Source: Amoebophrya sp. AT5.2 (Eukaryota > Sar > Dinophyceae > Syndiniales > Amoebophryaceae). From it: a DNA stretch of 21,774 nucleotides. The DNA is taken from NCBI GenBank assembly GCA_005223375.1, contig RXOD01004474.1, positions 1 to 21,774 on the forward strand, in the 5' to 3' direction. This document shows positions 1 through 11,400 of the stretch, piece after piece. The notes under the pieces are model-generated. The model searched no databases, was not told where the DNA came from, and was given only the letters and a program-made list of their open reading frames with translations. The translations under genes were made by a program, and so were the position numbers. The stretch's first letter is position 1. Each line of letters starts with the position of its first letter.

Positions 1-1
1 T

Positions 2-1471
2 GCAGCGACGACCGCCGTTGCCGCGGAACAAGCCCGTGCGCGGATCGAGCAGGCCAACGCGGAGCTGCAGGCCAAGTACCTGCGCGAAGCGGTCGAAGAG
101 CGCGCGCGGCGCGAAATCCTGGAGACGCGGCTGCGGACGGCGGTGGATGATATGCAGAAGCGCGAGGACCGCGAGGCAGAGCTGAAAGAAATGTTGGAGA
201 AAGCGAAGACGGCGCACCAGGCTGCGGTGGACCGGCTCGCGCGGCAGGTGGACAGATTGGTGGGCGGTTACGAAAGCCTGTTGGTGGACCTGCAGCCGCG
301 GCTGGGGGCGCTGTCGAAACGGGTGGTCGTTGGACACCTCATCTCGCTGGCAGACGAACACCCGCGCATCGCTACGGTGGAAAAAGCCTACCGCGACAGC
401 ATGCGAGTGGGGGAGCCGGGTGAGCAGGTGGAGAATTTGGGTGGGGATCCGGAACGCACAGCAAATGCCAATGCAGGGGCCGGAAGAACGAACACGGGAT
501 CGGAACGCAGAACGAATTCTGCAGACGCAAATGCGGGGGGTATAATAGGGTCTGCAGGTGGTGGAAATAAGCCAGATGGCGCCAGCGCGAAGGCGGCGGG
601 GGGCGAAGATGAACTGAAAGTGCACGAGCTTGAAGTTACGTCAACAAAGCGAGCGGAGAAAGATCCACCGGCACAAATGCGCCCTAGACTACCACAGTTT
701 CATGCCGCATCAGCGACATCTCCTGCGAATAATTACTCGCCCATGACCTTCTCCTACTATCCAGATGAAAATGCTGGTCCTCCTGCGGAACAAAGCTACT
801 TGGAAGATGCGCCGAGTCGGGACATCAAAAGCAAAAACGCAGGATTCCGAGATATGCGGAGGTCCTTCGACGTTTCTGCGGCCACGTCACTTTCAAGCCC
901 GCCACCGGCGATTGTAGCAAGAAGTCCAGTCGTCTTTTACGCATCGCCACGAGCGGCAACAAGCTCTTCCTCGCCCGAGGACGGTGGTGGCGCTCAGGAG
1001 CATGACTCGTCTCTTCCCGGAATTCGTGCGCGGACCACTACGACTACTCGGAGGCCTCCAGAACATGATCAAGGGGCGAAAACTGCAGCCGAGAAAGACC
1101 TCGTCGAGGAGCTCCGGCAAGCGAGGGCGACACTTCTTCGAAACACATCCGAGAAACGAGGCGGCCGCAGCAAGTACCAATTTCTCGTGGAGGACGTACT
1201 AAAATTGAAAGATCCACCACCCTCCGGGGACAGTCCGACGCTGAGCTGCAAAGCTGCGCCTGAACCAAGAAAACCGAAACTACACGTCGGAGCAGGTGGG
1301 GGAGTTTTTCAGGAGCGAAATCTGCTGACGTCGAACACCACTTCGCTTCGCGACAAGCAATTTTTGACGGAGGTTTTAGGCCCGTCCGTGGCAGATGTTT
1401 TCGTTGATGAATACACGACGATCAAGGACCGTCTTCGTGCGAAATTGCATTCGGAAAGCCGCACAATGTAG
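2..1471 (+). CDS. Coiled-coil protein, 5' end cut by window edge
   Basis: The frame is open from base 2 to a TAG at 1469-1471, giving 489 residues with no N-terminus, so the true start lies upstream. The first 110 or so residues are Ala/Glu/Arg/Lys-rich with heptad-like spacing and no Pro (for example ARARIEQANAELQAKYLREA), typical of a long coiled coil. Residues about 140-340 are low-complexity Ser/Ala/Gly/Pro-rich and probably disordered. Near residues 355-375 and in the last 45 residues charged helical stretches return (DEYTTIKDRLRAKLH). I do not recognise the family; a cytoskeletal or scaffolding role would be a guess from the coiled coil only. The stop overlaps a possible splice donor (AT/GTAGAC, intron from 1468). 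If that is used, the gene would end in the small exon at 1844-1907 instead. Confidence 0.75.
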   Translation, partial: AATTAVAAEQARARIEQANAELQAKYLREAVEERARREILETRLRTAVDDMQKREDREAELKEMLEKAKTAHQAAVDRLARQVDRLVGGYESLLVDLQPRLGALSKRVVVGHLISLADEHPRIATVEKAYRDSMRVGEPGEQVENLGGDPERTANANAGAGRTNTGSERRTNSADANAGGIIGSAGGGNKPDGASAKAAGGEDELKVHELEVTSTKRAEKDPPAQMRPRLPQFHAASATSPANNYSPMTFSYYPDENAGPPAEQSYLEDAPSRDIKSKNAGFRDMRRSFDVSAATSLSSPPPAIVARSPVVFYASPRAATSSSSPEDGGGAQEHDSSLPGIRARTTTTTRRPPEHDQGAKTAAEKDLVEELRQARATLLRNTSEKRGGRSKYQFLVEDVLKLKDPPPSGDSPTLSCKAAPEPRKPKLHVGAGGGVFQERNLLTSNTTSLRDKQFLTEVLGPSVADVFVDEYTTIKDRLRAKLHSESRTM

Positions 1472-2282
1472 ACGAGGACACTTTTCGCGGTAGCGGGACC
1501 CATCAGCACCGCAGCAGGCGCAGTTCGTGGACACGAGAACGAGGGGAACAAGCCAAACCACACTCCTGAGTATGAAAATAACTGCTGCCCCCGTACGCCC
1601 GACGTGGGCCCTGCCTTCCTGTTGTGTGTCGTGTCCTGTGCAGCTACTGCAGCTACCTCCACTCTGCGACGAGCGAGCCCTGCGTCTTCGTGATTCAAAG
1701 CTGCTTGTCTTCGTGGCGCGACCTGCGCCGGCGGGCCGTCCATGACCTGCGCCTGCGCCCTGCACGTAATAGCAGGACCCAGCAGCAGCAAAAATGGCGA
1801 TGTGGCGTTTCGTCATCGCTTTCGCTACTATAGCTTCCTACAGGTACAGGAGGTGGAGCCAGGAGGTGGAGCAGAACCAGACATCGCTACTTTTCCTTCG
1901 TCGATGATGTCATGACATTGATCATGAAGCCGTCTCGGAAGGCCGCCAGATCAGATCGGGATCACTCGCGAATCGATGATCTCAAAGGCACTAGATGAAT
2001 CAAGTCACGAAACAAGACTATTTATTTTTTCAGAGGCGCGGGGGCGGCCAGGCGCAATGAGAGTTGCCCGCTGAATCCCACCGCTCAATGTACCTGTACT
2101 AGAAATGATCAATATGGTCGTGCCGCGTGGCGCTGGAGACGTCGTTTACACGAACTCGAACGACCATTAAAGTAATTATACTAGAAGAAAAATCACAGGA
2201 TAACGAGTGACATCACAACTGAAGACAATTTCACTGCAGATTTTATTCCTGCTAATACTCCAGTTCCAGCAGATCCAGAGGC
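1472..2282. other. Spacer between coiled-coil gene and GT25-JmjC gene
   Basis: An 811-bp stretch without a long coding frame on either strand. It holds a 13-bp direct repeat (AGGAGGTGGAGCC at 1848-1860 and AGGAGGTGGAGCA at 1861-1873), a 10-bp palindrome TGTCATGACA near 1910, and the ambiguous small exon listed separately. A branch-site-like GCTAATAC at 2251-2258, followed by a run of AGs spaced by three bases (2263, 2269, 2272), lies just before the ATG of the next gene and could be a splice acceptor. Confidence 0.6.
1794..1907 (+). other. Ambiguous small exon: signal-peptide exon of next gene or last exon of previous gene
   Basis: A short open frame starts at an ATG in good context (CAAAAATGGCG) and ends with TGA at 1905-1907. 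It begins MAMWRFVIAFATIASY, a short basic-hydrophobic stretch resembling a weak signal peptide. It contains CAG/GTACAG at 1841-1849, which can be read two ways. As a donor at 1844 it is phase 2, and joining it to an acceptor at 2263, 2269 or 2272 runs in frame into the GT25-JmjC gene. As an acceptor at 1843 it is phase 2 and in frame with a donor at 1468 in the coiled-coil gene, adding about 20 residues. Both are arithmetic fits only; transcripts are needed to choose, and neither may be real. Confidence 0.25.
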
Positions 2283-4913
2283 ATGACATCGACTGCGAGC
2301 ACCAGCTCCAGCTGCACCAGCGCGCGGCGGCTAAAAATCTACGTGATTAGCCTGAAGGAGCGGCGTGACCGCAGGGAATTCGTGGAAGCTACGCTATTCC
2401 CGGCTGCCAGGCGATTGGGTGTGGACGTCCAGTTTGTTGACGCTGTTGATGCGATTGCGAGCACGTCGGGGCGGGGGCCAGAAGAGGAGCATCCGTCTAC
2501 TTGTTTTTGTAACGACCACGGGCACGCGTACGGGTACCGGCAAGATGATATTGAAGCACCTGTTTACCCTGCTCTGAGGGGCGAGTGCGCCGCGTCGCTG
2601 GAGGTAGTACGGCGGCGCTGGCGCGCACAGGGACTTAAGCCAACGCCGGAGCTGGAGCAGTACTACGGGCGCGACACCAGCCGTGCTGAAATAAGCTGCT
2701 TCCTCTCGCATTTGAAAACGTGGCGACTGTGCACTCGAAGAGATCTTGATCATAGTACAGGAGGTGGTCTTCAGGAGGCTGGTACCGGCCGCGCGACGCC
2801 GGGGTCACATAAGGATGATAACAAGCCCAAGCGGCGAAGGCTGAGCGGAACAAATTCAAACGACGAGTGTCCCTCGTCGTCATCCGAGGAGAAAATTTTA
2901 CACCTGATTCTCGAAGATGACGCAGTGCCGGTTTTATGGAATGCAGTACTCTACGAGCTCTCTGACTGCGTGATCGACCAGTGGACACGAACACTCAAAA
3001 TGATTCTCGGCCACAGTGTCATGCAGGAGTTCACGACGCCGAGGTCTTCTTCCTCATCAGCGTCCTCCAGTGTCGGTGCATCAAGACCAGGGGAACATTG
3101 TTTTTCCGCACAGATTTCCGCGTGCGATTTTCTGTACCTCGGGCGGAACGAGCTCGCGGAACAAGTCGCAACAGATGCAGCCGGAGCGGATCGCCATGGG
3201 GACGATATCTGTGAGCCCGTCTTCAGCAGTTGCTTGCACGCTTACCTGGTGACCACGCAAGGAGCGGCAAAGCTTGTGCGAGCCACCGAGGCGATGCTGA
3301 GCGAAGTTGCCTCTTCCCGTGCTGCGGAAGAACGTCGAGGGAAGTGTTGCGACGCAGGACCGCGACCAGGCATCATGGCAGTTGACGATTGGGTTCCGGC
3401 GCTACTTTCGCGCCCGCGGCCGCGACACCCCAGACCGCGCGTCGAGGCGCTCGCACTTATGGCTTGTTCGGGAGCTGCGGGCGGTGAACAAGAAGCAGGG
3501 TCTCCGAGAATAAAAGCTCTTGCCTTCCGCGAGAGCCAGATCGTGCAGTTGTGCGAAGTGCGGCCGGACCTGCCTGTCGCACGGTCGTCGATCGATGTAG
3601 TTGATGTTGGCGCGGCTGCTTCTGGTTGGCGGCATGCTCCGGGACAACTGGGTCCTGCTACATGCACGCAGAAAATCAAGCAGCTGTCATGCAGAGACGA
3701 GGTAGAGGTCCAGCACCAGCGGTTACCGCGAAGATCTCGACGAGAACATTTCTTGGAACCCGTCCTCGTCGTGGAGATGCCGAAGTCCTCGAAGTTACGT
3801 ATCGCGGATGACAAGCGTGCGGAGGTGGAGGGAGAGGTTCCGGACCGCGATTATGGCGGCCGCTCTCGGAGTGCGACTTCGGTGGATCATGATGAGGTGG
3901 ATGTAATACAAGAACTGCTGGAGACAAACAACTCGATAGAGTTCGACGTGCATGATCCATCCTCGGACACGACGGTCAAGATGACGCTCCTCGAGTTCCG
4001 TCAGCGGTATTGCGAAAACGAAAATGCTGTCGCTCCTGACGTTGACTCGATAACGATATTAGAGCGAAAGAACAAGACTCAGGACGAAGAGGACGGGCGC
4101 ACTTCAACGCCACCAACCCGCCCGACTACTCCGATCCCAACTACTTGGGACCACGACGCCGCCGGCGTTGAATATCAAAGAACAAATCAAAAGATAAAGG
4201 CCCTCTCGGGGTCGGGTCGCCCCCCGTTCCTGTGGGATGGGAACCCGCACAAGTTCTTTTTTCAGACAGAAGCTGGAAGGCTAATGTGGAGCTCGTCGCT
4301 TCCGCTCCGCCAGGCGAGCGAGCTCGATCTGCTTGGGGATGCGGTAGCCGAGGCAAGCAGGGACCCCGTGGCTCACCCAGCGTCCACCTCCTCGCTGCCT
4401 GACTACCGATGGCTCGTGATGGCACCGGCAGGAGCCGGCTTTTCATGGCATTGCGACCCGTACCACAGCTCGGCGTGGAATGTGCTTCTCTCCGGCGGCC
4501 CGAAGCACTGGCTGTTCTCGCGTACTTGCCCTCTGGTCCATGCACTAGAGCGAGCTCCAGCCGGACAAAAAGAAAATTTGAATCGCAATTGCAGGAGCAG
4601 GTTGGAAAATATTGAAGTTAAGGACGGGAACGGCGCGCGCGCGGCTAGGTCGTGTAGTACCAAAACCAAAAGAACAAGTGAAGTTGGAGTTGCTCTTACT
4701 TCCGCCGTGCAGCGACCAGGAGAGGGGATCTTCATTCCGGCCGGATGGTGGCACACGACGTGGAGTGAAACTGTTTCGCTGGCGTTCACGCAGAACTATT
4801 GCTTCCCCGACGAGATCCGCGAAGCGACACGGGAACTACGCCAACTGCGCTTCCCGAAAGTTGCAGATGCCATGTGCGAAATACATCTGGACAGACGGGG
4901 AGAAGATGATTGA
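2283..4913 (+). CDS. GT25-family glycosyltransferase fused to a JMJD6-like JmjC hydroxylase
   Basis: 876 residues in one exon. Residues about 17-375 match the GT25 family (LPS galactosyltransferase / collagen galactosyltransferase type). An opening strand KIYVISLKERRDRR lies at 18-31, RAEISCFLSHLKTW at 134-147, an acidic metal/donor motif ILEDDA at 209-214, and a late VDDW at 367-370. Residues about 552-845 match a JmjC/cupin_8 domain. Its entry segment is MTLLEFRQRY (567-576), PFLWDG (648-653) follows, the iron ligands are HCD (H723, D725) and H824 in GWWHTT, and KHWLF (741-745) is placed for 2-oxoglutarate binding. The 150-residue Ser/Arg-rich linker is probably disordered. An insertion at 150-205 carries a basic KPKRRR patch. 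GT25 enzymes move sugars from UDP-sugars to hydroxylysine or to LPS; JMJD6-type enzymes hydroxylate lysine or act on arginine. A chain that hydroxylates and then glycosylates is therefore plausible but inferred. No signal peptide follows this ATG, and an in-frame stop lies upstream at 2253-2255. Confidence 0.85.
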   Translation: MTSTASTSSSCTSARRLKIYVISLKERRDRREFVEATLFPAARRLGVDVQFVDAVDAIASTSGRGPEEEHPSTCFCNDHGHAYGYRQDDIEAPVYPALRGECAASLEVVRRRWRAQGLKPTPELEQYYGRDTSRAEISCFLSHLKTWRLCTRRDLDHSTGGGLQEAGTGRATPGSHKDDNKPKRRRLSGTNSNDECPSSSSEEKILHLILEDDAVPVLWNAVLYELSDCVIDQWTRTLKMILGHSVMQEFTTPRSSSSSASSSVGASRPGEHCFSAQISACDFLYLGRNELAEQVATDAAGADRHGDDICEPVFSSCLHAYLVTTQGAAKLVRATEAMLSEVASSRAAEERRGKCCDAGPRPGIMAVDDWVPALLSRPRPRHPRPRVEALALMACSGAAGGEQEAGSPRIKALAFRESQIVQLCEVRPDLPVARSSIDVVDVGAAASGWRHAPGQLGPATCTQKIKQLSCRDEVEVQHQRLPRRSRREHFLEPVLVVEMPKSSKLRIADDKRAEVEGEVPDRDYGGRSRSATSVDHDEVDVIQELLETNNSIEFDVHDPSSDTTVKMTLLEFRQRYCENENAVAPDVDSITILERKNKTQDEEDGRTSTPPTRPTTPIPTTWDHDAAGVEYQRTNQKIKALSGSGRPPFLWDGNPHKFFFQTEAGRLMWSSSLPLRQASELDLLGDAVAEASRDPVAHPASTSSLPDYRWLVMAPAGAGFSWHCDPYHSSAWNVLLSGGPKHWLFSRTCPLVHALERAPAGQKENLNRNCRSRLENIEVKDGNGARAARSCSTKTKRTSEVGVALTSAVQRPGEGIFIPAGWWHTTWSETVSLAFTQNYCFPDEIREATRELRQLRFPKVADAMCEIHLDRRGEDD

Positions 4914-5467
4914 GCACCCGCATCTTTAGCACTCTGTCACTAAATCATTGATTTATCATATTACTCTTGCATCAGCCGACCATGTCGATCATGAATGAAG
5001 ATCCACGTCGTGGTGTTGGTGTTTCGACGCAGGTCAGAAAAAAACTGGGAATAAAAAAGTAAAATCAACAGCAGGCGTCAAATCCCGTTCCCGGTGCAGG
5101 AGAGTTGATGGTCTAGAATCGATAATCTACGTGTGCCCTCAGCTTCACGACCGATCTAGATCTTGTTCCGGTGCTTGGATCCGTATGCAAGAACTAATGA
5201 TCTTGGAAGCATGTCGTGTTTGATGATTTTTGAAGAGTCAATATTTTGGAAACGATCTTCACTATGAATTAAGAAAATTGTACGCCAACAGCAACGATAA
5301 TCGTACCAGGTCTGCGATACATATCGATATACGAGCCCAAGCCAGCTACACACGCAAGCGCAAGGATAGACTACCTTGCCCGTCTACCATTGTAGTGCCT
5401 GCACCTGCAGCGCTTTTGTTTGGCTATTGAATTTCAAGACTCGATAATTCGCGACATACAAGAGGAA
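4914..5467. other. Spacer between the two JmjC genes
   Basis: 554 bp of lower-GC sequence with no convincing coding frame. It has a possible poly(A) signal (5050-5055), a 10-bp palindrome GATCTAGATC at 5153-5162 and another, ATATCGATAT, near 5320. The frame of the downstream gene is closed by a TAG at 5393-5395, so the next gene's protein starts after that, unless a 5' exon joins at CTGCAG (5405-5410). The promoter and 3' UTR cannot be separated by eye. Confidence 0.55.
5050..5055 (+). terminator. Possible polyadenylation signal for the GT25-JmjC gene
   Basis: AATAAA followed by A-rich sequence, 137 bases after the stop codon. Placement suits a eukaryotic 3' UTR. However, this hexamer is not reliably used in dinoflagellates and appears by chance elsewhere in the window. 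Confidence 0.3.
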
Positions 5468-8400
5468 ATGTCATACGCTCTCCAGACCTTGGAAGACGAG
5501 GTTGCCACTTCTGCGCTGGCCCGCAACAGCAAGGGAGATCACGACCCGGAGCAACGAGCGCGCAAGGAGAAGTATGTGCGCGCCTTCGCTAAACGAGTCA
5601 AGGTGGCGACCGTCCGGGAGTGCACTGCGGGACAGCGGATCACGGCAAAGCTCCTTGGCGAACGCTACCCATCTCTGCAGACGCATGGGCGTCAGCTCAG
5701 CCACCATATTTTCGTACCTCGCGTCATACCTTTGAAATCTACTTCCCACTCACGACGTCGCAAAAAGAGCCTGATGAAGGGGAGCACTCGTTCAAATGCG
5801 TCACAAGTGATCGTGAACCGGAGCGACCGCCCAGGCACCGCAACAGAAAGAAGAAGGACGAGGAGGAACAAAACAAACGGACGCGAAGATGATGACCTCC
5901 ACGTAGAAGTAGGCCCGACGGCGGAGCAGAAGTGGTCCGTGGCTACCGCTACGCCGGATGGGAATGCGAACGGTGACAGTTGTTCTTCGTCCGACGAGGA
6001 AGAGGAGGGCGAGGGACTGCGCATCGATCCGAAAGAGGACGAGATGTTCGTGCCAAACCTGCTGCATCCGGTGGACGTGCGCGGCGCTTTCCTGGAGAAG
6101 GTTTGGTCTCGGCAGGCCCTGCTGATTCGGAACAACCCGAGGACGGTGACCAAGACCAGCGTCTCGGTCCCGTCCTTCCCCGGGGAATTCGCCGCGGGCG
6201 AGCTGCAGCAGAGCATGGTCGATCGGGCTCGGGCGACGGCGCACGGCATCATCAAGGAGGCGCCCGCCATGTGGGCACGCTACGCCTTCCTCACCGCGCT
6301 CGACAAGCTCGAGGCGAAACGCGGCGCGAAGAAAGCGCCCGCACCACAGAACAAGGAAGAGGAGGACGGCGGGCCGCATGATCAACACATAGACGACGCG
6401 AAGCTCGCATTTCCAGACTGCTGTGTAGCGCTTCCGGCGGACCACGTCAGTTGCCTCGGGGGTGCGTTGCGCGGCCTCGGCCCGAGTGCACGCGATGAAC
6501 GGCAGGCCGAAGAGGCAGTCACGCTCGCTAGGTACGTTCCGTTGGACGTGAAGCGTTTCCGCGCGGCGGAGAAGCGGCTCGGCGATTTACCGCAGGACCT
6601 CGAAGAGTTCCTGATGCGCATGTACGACGAAGCCGACCTCGAAGAGCGATCTTCCACGTCAGATAAAGAGAACGGCGAGGCCGGGGAGCAAGGTGGGGAG
6701 GATGACGACAACGAGGTCGACAGTGGACGCGAAAACACATCAGCAAAGATGGAGGGTGCGGTGGCGACGCACGAAGAGGAAAGTAGCGGGCATCAAGACA
6801 ATTCCGATTCGTCGCAAGATAATTCCGAGGAGCAGTCGCAATCGAACAGTGAGAAATTCTTGCCAGCGGAGGTTCCCTTCGACCAGACCGACGAGGGGAT
6901 TCGGCGTCGCGCGGAGATCGGAAAGTTTATGGAACGCTTTGAGACGCTTGTGAGCGACTACCTGTTCGATCTGGACGTGACTGCTTTGGTAAACGCGGTC
7001 CCCGAGAACGGCCGCGGCGAGCAGGAGGTGTTTGTCTGGATGGACCCCAACCACCACAACCCCAACCCCAACCACAAGCAGCATGCGTCGAGCGGGGCCG
7101 CGGCGAAGCCGCACAGCAGCCACTCCGGCGCGCTGCGCGCGTTTTTCCGAGCCCGGGAGAAGGAATGCGTGGACGTCATGGAGAGTACAGCCGTGGCGCT
7201 GCGCAAGGGTGACGCGGTTCGCCGCTCGGAAAGAGGGTTCGGCCGACGTCTTGCTTCTTGTGCTGAGGGCGGGCAGACGAACAAAAAGCGGCCACGCACA
7301 TACTCACAATCGTCTGCGGAAGACGAAGAGGATGAACGGGACGATGCCCTGTATCAGGACGCTCGCGATCGCGAAGAGGGCGCGGCACTGGGGCTGCACC
7401 GCCTCGCTAGCGCAGCTGAAGCTCCAAATCGAGCTGCCCAGCCGCGGTTGCCGCTGTTTTCGCGGAAATTCAACGACCCCAGCGAGGCGGTGGATATATT
7501 CAACCGACTTCCTAGCGCGAGCGCGCTGTACTTTCGCGCGCCTGAGATGCTGGAACAAAAGGCGCTGCTTGCCTTCATGAAGGAGCTGGGCTTCGATTTC
7601 GCGGGATTCTATGAAGATGCGGGCTCGGAAGCGACTTCGAGCGATCGTGATGGTGAAGATGATGAAGACAGTGACAGAGAAGATGAAGTGGAAGATGCCA
7701 GCGATGATAGTGGAGCAGATGTAGATGAAGAACAAGAAGATGTGGACCCCGAAGAGCTCGAGGGGCGGACGACCGGTGCAAGCAACAAAGTTGCGGCGGT
7801 CGCCGGGCGGATCAGCGCGATAAAATCCAAATCGAGCAAGCGATCGCAAAACAGCTCATCTACCACAGCAACTGCTTCGGCGACAAAAAATCCGACATCC
7901 GGTGGCGACGGTGGCGCGTGCAGCAGTTCTTCAAATGCTCATGGAGGAAGCAGTGTTGCATCACTAGCGTCTTCGTCGGTAGGTGGGGTAGAAGAAGAAC
8001 GGCCTCGACGTCGGCGCGGCCGCCGAGCCGCCGCTGCGGTGCCCCATACCGCATCTGGTGGTGCTTCTCAACTGCACGAGCGCAGCGAAGAGGTAGCCGA
8101 CATTGATGACGCAGCTGCCGAAGATGACACCGCCTCCTGCGACGGCGCCGCCGGGTGGTGCAAAAATCTGCAGAAGAAATCCAAGCAAACGCGGTCCGAG
8201 ATCGAGACTTTCGTCTCGAAGAAAGGGCACATCACCGACTGGCACACTGATTTTCAGGAGAATTTCACCGTCCAGCTGCAGGGCGTGAAACGTTGGTACA
8301 TAAAGCGCGGAGAACTCACAGAACCGATCCTCGGCATGACCCCCCACTACGACGTCGACGTGAACGATCCCACCCAGGAAAACGAAATGCGGTACTACCT

Positions 8401-11400
8401 CAAACACCAAACCCGCAGAGCACCAAAAGTGGAGTGGATCAACGGAGGTACCCATACTTGTCTAAACAGAGATACATACGTAGACGTTGATTAAAGCCGG
8501 GTTCGTGTTGTTGCAGGTGCAGCAGTAGTCCTATTTTCGCTAAATTTCTCACCCTAACAAACTAGTAGTGCGATTATCTAGAAGCTTAAACTTTAAGTAC
8601 GCGAGGTTCAGATAAAACTACTTCTAGTTTGTAGTACAACACGAAGCGGAACCTTATTTTAACTTTTCATCACTGCAGAGCCTCGCTGCACCGTTATTAA
8701 GCCAGACGGTGCCACCACGGCGACGGGTGCCGCGGCAGGGAGATCCCAACATTCCCAGGACCAGAATGGTGAGCTCCACTTTCCCAACTCCAGCTGCAAC
8801 AATGGTGCTGATATCGACGAGCTGCTCACGCCGGGTCAGACGGAGTACCGGCCGGAAGATGGGTATTTCGCGGCCGACTGCGACGTGATCGAAGTGTACC
8901 CAGGGGACGTGCTGTACTTTCCCTCGGGGATGTGGCACCGCGTAGAAACCGTGTCGGAGGAGCACAGCATCTCAATCAACTTTAGCCTCTCCGGCAAGCG
9001 CTGGAGCGACCTGATCGGGGACAGCCTGAAACAAGTGATGAATAACCACCCTTCACTGCGGCAAAAAGTGGTCGGCTGCTTTTCGCAGGAAGACTTCCGC
9101 AACAAAGCAGGCTTCTACCTGAACCTCGCGGGGCGCTGGCTGTACCTTTTTTGTTTTAAGTGCTTTTATGTTGCCGTCCCTTTGAATGTTCAGCAGCACC
9201 AGGAGCGCAATTATGAAGGGAGGAAAAGGATGGAAAATCTCAGTCGTTTAGCACCGCAAGATGAAGAGCATCGTCTTCGTCATGCCACTCCTTTGAATGC
9301 TTCCGTTACGGTGGGACCTTCAGGTTCCATCGGAAAGTCGCACAAAACAGCTGCAAGACGAGAGGCTATGCGAAATTTTAGCAGTTGCGACCAGCAGCAT
9401 GATGAGAGTTTTTGTAGAGTCTGTACCGCGCACAGCGGGATGACAGCTCCAACTATATCCAATTGATAGTCCTGATATATTGTTTGGCAAATTGCTTACC
9501 GCCGTAGCTGGTTCCTCTAATATTTATTTATTCGATTCTTCAATCTCATAGAATGTTTGTATACTTGTTACAGTGGACTAAGATGAATGGCACCTCCAGT
9601 TCCTCCTCCTCGCCCTTTACTTGTCGGCCAAATCGATCTCGACGTACGTCGTACCACCACTATTTATTAAATTTTTCAGTGGCGCGCACGCGGGTTTCGG
9701 GCGTCCGACGAGAAACCAGGTGCAACCCGAGTGGCCCAACCAGCTGCAGCGCGCCTTTTTGCCGTCCATCGCGATGATGGCGGCGCGTTACCGCTCGATG
9801 GACGTGTTTGAGTACCTCCAGTCCGACGTGGCGCGCGTCGATTGGAAGCACGGCCTGCTCGACTCGATGCCCACACAGAAGCACTTCTTCCTGCACAGCC
9901 TCTCGGCCAAGGCGGAGTTCCGCGACCTGAAATCCTGGCACTGCCTCGGGAAGGGCGGCGACCTACACGTGAGCCACTGGTACTCCTTTTCCCCAGTGAT
10001 GACGCTGATGAAGGCCCCCGCAAAAATGAAACGGCGAGAAGCTACCTCCATCTTCGAGCGGAACAAGCAGCTGGTGGAACAATGCGAAACACTTCTGCTG
10101 AAGGCTCCGGGGCTGCCCGACGTGAAAGTGGGCGCCGTCATTACGGGGCTTACCATGCTCGGATATGATCATGATGAAGTTGAAGAGAATAAAACTCGCG
10201 AGGCAGACGAGACGGGGCCTGGTAGTCGGAGCTTCACGATGGAGAACCAGAAAGAGTGGTCAGACACGCGGCACGCGGGGCTTGGATTCTTTGTGACGAG
10301 CAATAACAGTGCGGATCGGGTCGCGTTTTACTGTGCGGCGCATCTCTTCAACGACCTGTTCGAGGGCAAAAAATTTCCAGCGGAAATTCCCGACGCCACC
10401 ATGGCGGAAACAATGCGAAACCACCGAAGAAGCAAGCGAAAGCGTGAGGACGAAATACTTGAAAGTAAAGACGAAAAGGAAAAGAAAGACCAGCATATGG
10501 AAGGCGGACACGGTGATGAAGATGATGAGAACAACTGCGGACCGGTGAATTGTAGCGAAATGCACGAGGCAGGCGAAGGAGCTGCTTTGTGTGGGGCCGG
10601 AGGTGAGGGGCGCGGGTACGAGGAGGAAGCCCCCGTCGTGCCGCCTACGAGGAAACGGCGCTGCGTGGCCCAAGGAAAAAAGGCTGCAGCCGCGCCCCCT
10701 ACCTCTCTTTCTGCAAGCCAAAAGCAAAAGAAAGCGAAGGCCATGAAGGGCCCGCCTTCTGTGGTAACCAAGACATGCAAAAAAGCGAGTAAGAAAGCTG
10801 CGGCCAAAAACAGATACAGTACTGACGCGAAGCAAAATGTTGAGGCAGACGAAGAAGATCCTCCACCTGTTCTTGATGACGACGAGGCCGAGGCCGGGGG
10901 GGGTGGCGGTGGTACGCAGCACAAGAACTCTGCAAGCGGCGGCAGTTCTTCTTCTAGTGCATCGGCACTCGTCGATCTCGAAAGAGGCGCTTGCTGGCGG
11001 CAGCTGCTCACTGTGCTGAGTGGCGTGCTGGAGCCTGAGACCTACGTGTTGCACGCCAGTTTCCAAGACACCAACGCCAGTGCCGCTCGGCTGGAGTTTC
11101 ATTTGGTGTTTCCGGCGGGGAACAGGGACAGCACCACCACCACGTCCTCGGGGGGCAACGCTTCCAGCCCCGCCGCGCCAAAAGGACAACATGGCAGTGA
11201 CGTCGAGGTTGAGCTGATGCGGTTTGGGCTTATTGGCGCAGGGAAAGGGGAATCTGCATTCCCATTCCGGGGCTTCAGCGCGTTTCGGCCTCCGCTGGAT
11301 AAGCGGGACACGACGCCCCTCACTCCGTTCGAGTTCGCGTGGGTGAAATTCTTGTTCCGAGAGCTGGTTGCGGCGCAGGCGCGGCCGACGACGATCATGC

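Noticed and set aside
1309..1791. A 160-codon minus-strand frame across the end of the coiled-coil gene
   Set aside because: Overlaps coding sequence, has no recognisable domain, and the overlapping minus frames have equally poor composition.
5801..6445. A 214-codon minus-strand frame over the N-lobe of the giant JmjC
   Set aside because: Shadow frame; the plus strand carries recognisable cupin_4 entry motifs.
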